Shown here piece after piece: positions 5,209-7,761 of a stretch of 7,761 bases of DNA; positions within the stretch are counted from its first letter, which is position 1, and every line of letters begins with the position of its first letter. The stretch is from Treponema sp. (GTDB lineage: Bacteria; Spirochaetota; Spirochaetia; Treponematales; Breznakiellaceae). A model generated the notes under the pieces. The model was not told the DNA's origin and ran no database searches. It saw only the letters and a program-made list of their open reading frames with translations. The stretch lies in assembly GCA_031276615.1 (NCBI GenBank), contig JAISND010000027.1, forward strand, positions 1 through 7,761, read 5' to 3'. The position numbers and the translations under genes are program-made.

Positions 5209-7761
5209 TATACCGGCGATACCTGTGTGTCCTTCTCCTCTTTTTTGCCGTTTTGGGACTTTCGGCGCAGACCGATTTCTACTGGGAAACGCCGGCCCTT
5301 TTTTCCCCGACTCCGGGAACCTTTCCCGTATCGGCTTCCGCCGGCGATTTTTCGGCTGTCGCCTGGCAGCAGGCCGAACCCAACCGGAACGCCGCCGTCG
5401 CCGCGGACGGTTTTATCAGCGTTGTCCTGGCCGTAAAAAAATCGGGGCAGCCCTGGGAAAACCTTGGCGTTGTCGGCGGACCCTATGCCTATTCCGGAAC
5501 GGAACCGTCGATTTTAAGCATCGTCATTGACAACCGGGGCCGGATTATCATCGCCGCCGCCGCGTCCACAACCCAGACGGAGATTCTTGTTTCGGAGGAC
5601 GGGGGGCGGGATTTTTCCCGCTACCGGGTAAATATGGGATCCGAAAGTTCCGTCGCCCCCCGGCTCTGCGTCCGCGCCGACGGCGGCTACCTTCTTTTTG
5701 TTACCAGGGGAGACGAGCAGTCCCTTTCGATTTACTGTTCCCGTTCGGAGGACGCCGCCGTATGGGAACCCTTTGAGCCTTTTGTCAGAGACACCAACCT
5801 CAGGCTCAGCTTCCTTCCCGCCCACGGAAGCATAGGCAATACCGATTTTGTTTTCTTCCAGTCCTTCGTGGGCGCCACGAATGCCATTCCCGCTTTCCAG
5901 CTTTTTTTCAAGACCAGCGCCGATTCGGGCCGTACCTGGACTCCGGCAAGGCGTTTCACCGATTTCCGCGATTCGGTGACGAACACGGACGCGGAAGCCG
6001 ACAGCTTTGACAACCAGCGTCCCTTTGTAATGAACGACGGGGACGGCCTTTTCCTGGTCTGGGAGCGGCGCTTCAGAACCCAGTCGCCCCAGGTTTACGG
6101 CGTCCGGGTCGACGCGGGCGGAAGGGTTACCGGCAGCGTGGAACGGATAAACTCCGACGAGGCTTACTGCAAGAACCCCGTAGCCTTCCGCTACAACGGC
6201 GAGCCGCTGGTACTCTGGTTTGACAACCGCCGGGGAGAAAACCGTATCTACCTTGCCCGGCAGACCGGTATTAGCTGGCGGAATTACGATCTTTCCGGCG
6301 CCGCCGGCGGTGACGCTTCCTTTGGCCGGCCGGCAGTGGACGCGGAGGACGGCCTTTTTGTTTTCTGGCAGGCCACGGACAGGGGCTCCGGCCGCATTTA
6401 TTCGCTCCTTCCGGATCGTTCCGTGAATCCGCCGCGGCTTTCGGCCGTCAATTTCGATCCCGCGCGCCGCAGCCGCGCGGAGCGGGTCAGGATTTCCTGG
6501 AACGTGCCCCGGGATTCTTCGGGGATTCTGGGCTTCTCCTGGATATGGACACAGAATGAAAATGCCGTGCCGCCCGAAGAGATAATGATCTACAATACGG
6601 ACAGCGCGAGCCACTCCATGGAGACAAACGCGGTGGAAGATGGCTCCTGGTATTTCCTTGTCAGAGCCAGGGATTTTGCCGGCAACTGGTCGGAACCGGG
6701 ACGCATGGAATACGTAAAGGATACAACCCCGCCGCCCGCGGCGAATATCATCTATCCCGAAACGGACGATCGGGGCTTTCTGCTTTCGAACGACTTTACC
6801 CTGAGCTGGAATCCGCCTCCCGCTTCGGACGTGGCGGGCTACACATGGAACCTGCAGTTCATTGGCGCCGCGGACTCTTTTGACCGGCTGATCGGGAGCG
6901 GCAGTACGCCCGCCTTTGAAGCGCCTCCTTCCCGGATAATGGGAACCGGCAATTCGGCAAGTTACGTCAACCAGGATGACGGAGTCTGGGCTTTCTCGGT
7001 AGCGGCCATAGACGAGGTGGGAAACATCGGCCCCCTGTCGGGCATCTTCTTCAGAACGGACAAATATATTCCTTACACACAGGTGACCAATGTCGATTCC
7101 ACCCAGGACGAACAGGGAATTCTCACGATGCGGATCTTTGGCCGCGGTTTTTCAACGGGAGGAAATGTGGCAAGGGTTTTTCTGGACAGGGACGGCCAGC
7201 CGCCCTATGACCGGGAATTCCTTCTCAGCCGGGGAGATTATCAAATCAGTTCCGACAGGGAAATAACAGGCCTGCAGATTGAAGATATAGCGGAAGGCGC
7301 CTACCTCATCGCGCTGGATCATTCAGGCCGGGGCCTTTACAGAACTCCGCCCATTGTCGCCGTGGACAGAATGGGGACAGTCAAGTTCGGCGATTATTCG
7401 CGCGCCTGGAAACCTTCATGGACGCCCCGCGCCGGACGGAAGTTCGTGTTTGAATCCAGCTTTGCCATCGTCGCGGCCCTGCTTGTGTTATGCGCTCTGG
7501 GCCTGATTGTTTCAATCCGGGGCATAGGCAGCGCAATCGCCGAAGGCGCGGCGGTAAAGGTAGAAGCCCTTGCACTCATTACAGGAGATTTTATGCCAGA
7601 GGAAAAGAAAAAACGGGTTGTCGGAATACGAAGGCGGGGGATAAGCCTGCGTGTCAAACTTGCATCCTTCACCATAGTTCTGGTACTCATGGTTGTCGTT
7701 ATGGTTTCCGCGCCCCTGTACTATATGATGATGGGTACCCAGCGGGAAACCCTGCTCCAGG
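5205..7761 (+). CDS. Putative envelope receptor: beta-propeller/FN3 ectodomain fused in frame to a two-helix sensor module (possibly adenylate cyclase), 3'-truncated
   Basis: The ATG at 5205 overlaps the upstream stop. The frame has no stop to the window edge, giving 852 residues. Residues 1-21 are a signal peptide ending LSA, with QTD following. Residues of about 30-420 look like a BNR/sialidase-type beta-propeller with Asp-boxes SEDGGRDF (130-137) and SADSGRTW (238-245) and repeated W/F-rich strands. Two FN3/Ig-like domains follow at about 425-510 and 512-621, joined by DTTPPP (506-511). An IPT/TIG-like segment with IFGRGF spans about 622-730. A membrane helix lies at 753-772, a basic cytoplasmic linker with KKKR and RRR at 773-818, and a second helix at 819-841 leading outward. 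The segment from Met797 resembles the N-terminus of HAMP-containing sensors. I recall, unverified, an adenylate cyclase gene beside hypothetical-protein genes near TP0485 in T. pallidum. The output domain is beyond the window and could equally be a kinase, phosphatase or chemoreceptor. Ligand unknown. Confidence 0.75.
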   Translation, partial: MIYRRYLCVLLLFFAVLGLSAQTDFYWETPALFSPTPGTFPVSASAGDFSAVAWQQAEPNRNAAVAADGFISVVLAVKKSGQPWENLGVVGGPYAYSGTEPSILSIVIDNRGRIIIAAAASTTQTEILVSEDGGRDFSRYRVNMGSESSVAPRLCVRADGGYLLFVTRGDEQSLSIYCSRSEDAAVWEPFEPFVRDTNLRLSFLPAHGSIGNTDFVFFQSFVGATNAIPAFQLFFKTSADSGRTWTPARRFTDFRDSVTNTDAEADSFDNQRPFVMNDGDGLFLVWERRFRTQSPQVYGVRVDAGGRVTGSVERINSDEAYCKNPVAFRYNGEPLVLWFDNRRGENRIYLARQTGISWRNYDLSGAAGGDASFGRPAVDAEDGLFVFWQATDRGSGRIYSLLPDRSVNPPRLSAVNFDPARRSRAERVRISWNVPRDSSGILGFSWIWTQNENAVPPEEIMIYNTDSASHSMETNAVEDGSWYFLVRARDFAGNWSEPGRMEYVKDTTPPPAANIIYPETDDRGFLLSNDFTLSWNPPPASDVAGYTWNLQFIGAADSFDRLIGSGSTPAFEAPPSRIMGTGNSASYVNQDDGVWAFSVAAIDEVGNIGPLSGIFFRTDKYIPYTQVTNVDSTQDEQGILTMRIFGRGFSTGGNVARVFLDRDGQPPYDREFLLSRGDYQISSDREITGLQIEDIAEGAYLIALDHSGRGLYRTPPIVAVDRMGTVKFGDYSRAWKPSWTPRAGRKFVFESSFAIVAALLVLCALGLIVSIRGIGSAIAEGAAVKVEALALITGDFMPEEKKKRVVGIRRRGISLRVKLASFTIVLVLMVVVMVSAPLYYMMMGTQRETLLQ
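7583..7595 (+). promoter_or_regulatory. Strong internal ribosome binding site and ATG inside the receptor frame
   Basis: AGGAGA (7583-7588) with AGGAG five bases from the ATG at 7593-7595 is the best plus-strand Shine-Dalgarno noticed in the window. The ATG is in frame with the gene begun at 5205 (both positions are divisible by 3) and corresponds to Met797. Initiation here would give a protein starting MPEEKKKRVV and having one membrane helix close to its N-terminus, the usual layout of a HAMP-type sensor. It may be a relic of two separate genes or a functional second start. Confidence 0.6.

Noticed and set aside
5514..6614. Minus-strand open frame of 366 codons inside the receptor gene
   Set aside because: It is the antisense shadow of the propeller region. 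The plus-strand frame shows Asp-boxes, FN3 motifs and a continuous reading frame.

Overview
The window most likely comes from a GC-rich member of the Treponema group of spirochaetes. The main clue is the minus-strand gene, which looks like the UPF0164/PorV-like outer-membrane family that is expanded in Treponema. The large periplasmic TPR protein and the putative transmembrane sensor also fit a Treponema envelope locus. The genus call rests on recognising protein families by eye, with no database search. Coding DNA is GC-rich and the one sizeable intergenic gap is AT-rich. No mobile element, CRISPR array, rRNA or tRNA was seen.

Layout. Positions 1-540 (+) hold the 3' end of a GH57-type 1,4-alpha-glucan branching enzyme (AmyC/DUF1957-like). 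It is followed by a plausible rho-independent terminator at 551-582. Positions 616-1893 (-), convergent with it, encode a secreted outer-membrane barrel protein of the UPF0164/PorV type with a TPR unit at its C-terminus. A divergent intergenic region (1894-2151) carries a candidate promoter for the rightward genes, two short palindromes, a possible 27-codon leader ORF on the minus strand with a good Shine-Dalgarno, and a T9 tract. Positions 2152-5208 (+) encode a 1018-residue exported TPR/helical-repeat protein with a GTG start. Its stop overlaps (ATGA) the start of an open frame at 5205 that runs without a stop to the window edge at 7761.

That last frame is the most interesting object here. 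It encodes a signal peptide, a beta-propeller-like region with Asp-boxes, two FN3/Ig-like domains, an IPT-like domain and a membrane helix. It then continues in the same frame into a basic linker and a second membrane helix that look like the start of a HAMP-type sensor, possibly an adenylate/guanylate cyclase. A strong ribosome binding site and ATG sit exactly at the junction (7583-7595). The locus could therefore make one fused receptor, a separate sensor protein, or both.

How the genes may work together (inference): the barrel protein, the periplasmic TPR scaffold and the propeller receptor are all envelope proteins. The rightward pair forms an operon that could carry an extracytoplasmic signal to a cytoplasmic output domain lying beyond the window. 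The branching enzyme belongs to glycogen metabolism and appears to be a separate transcription unit.
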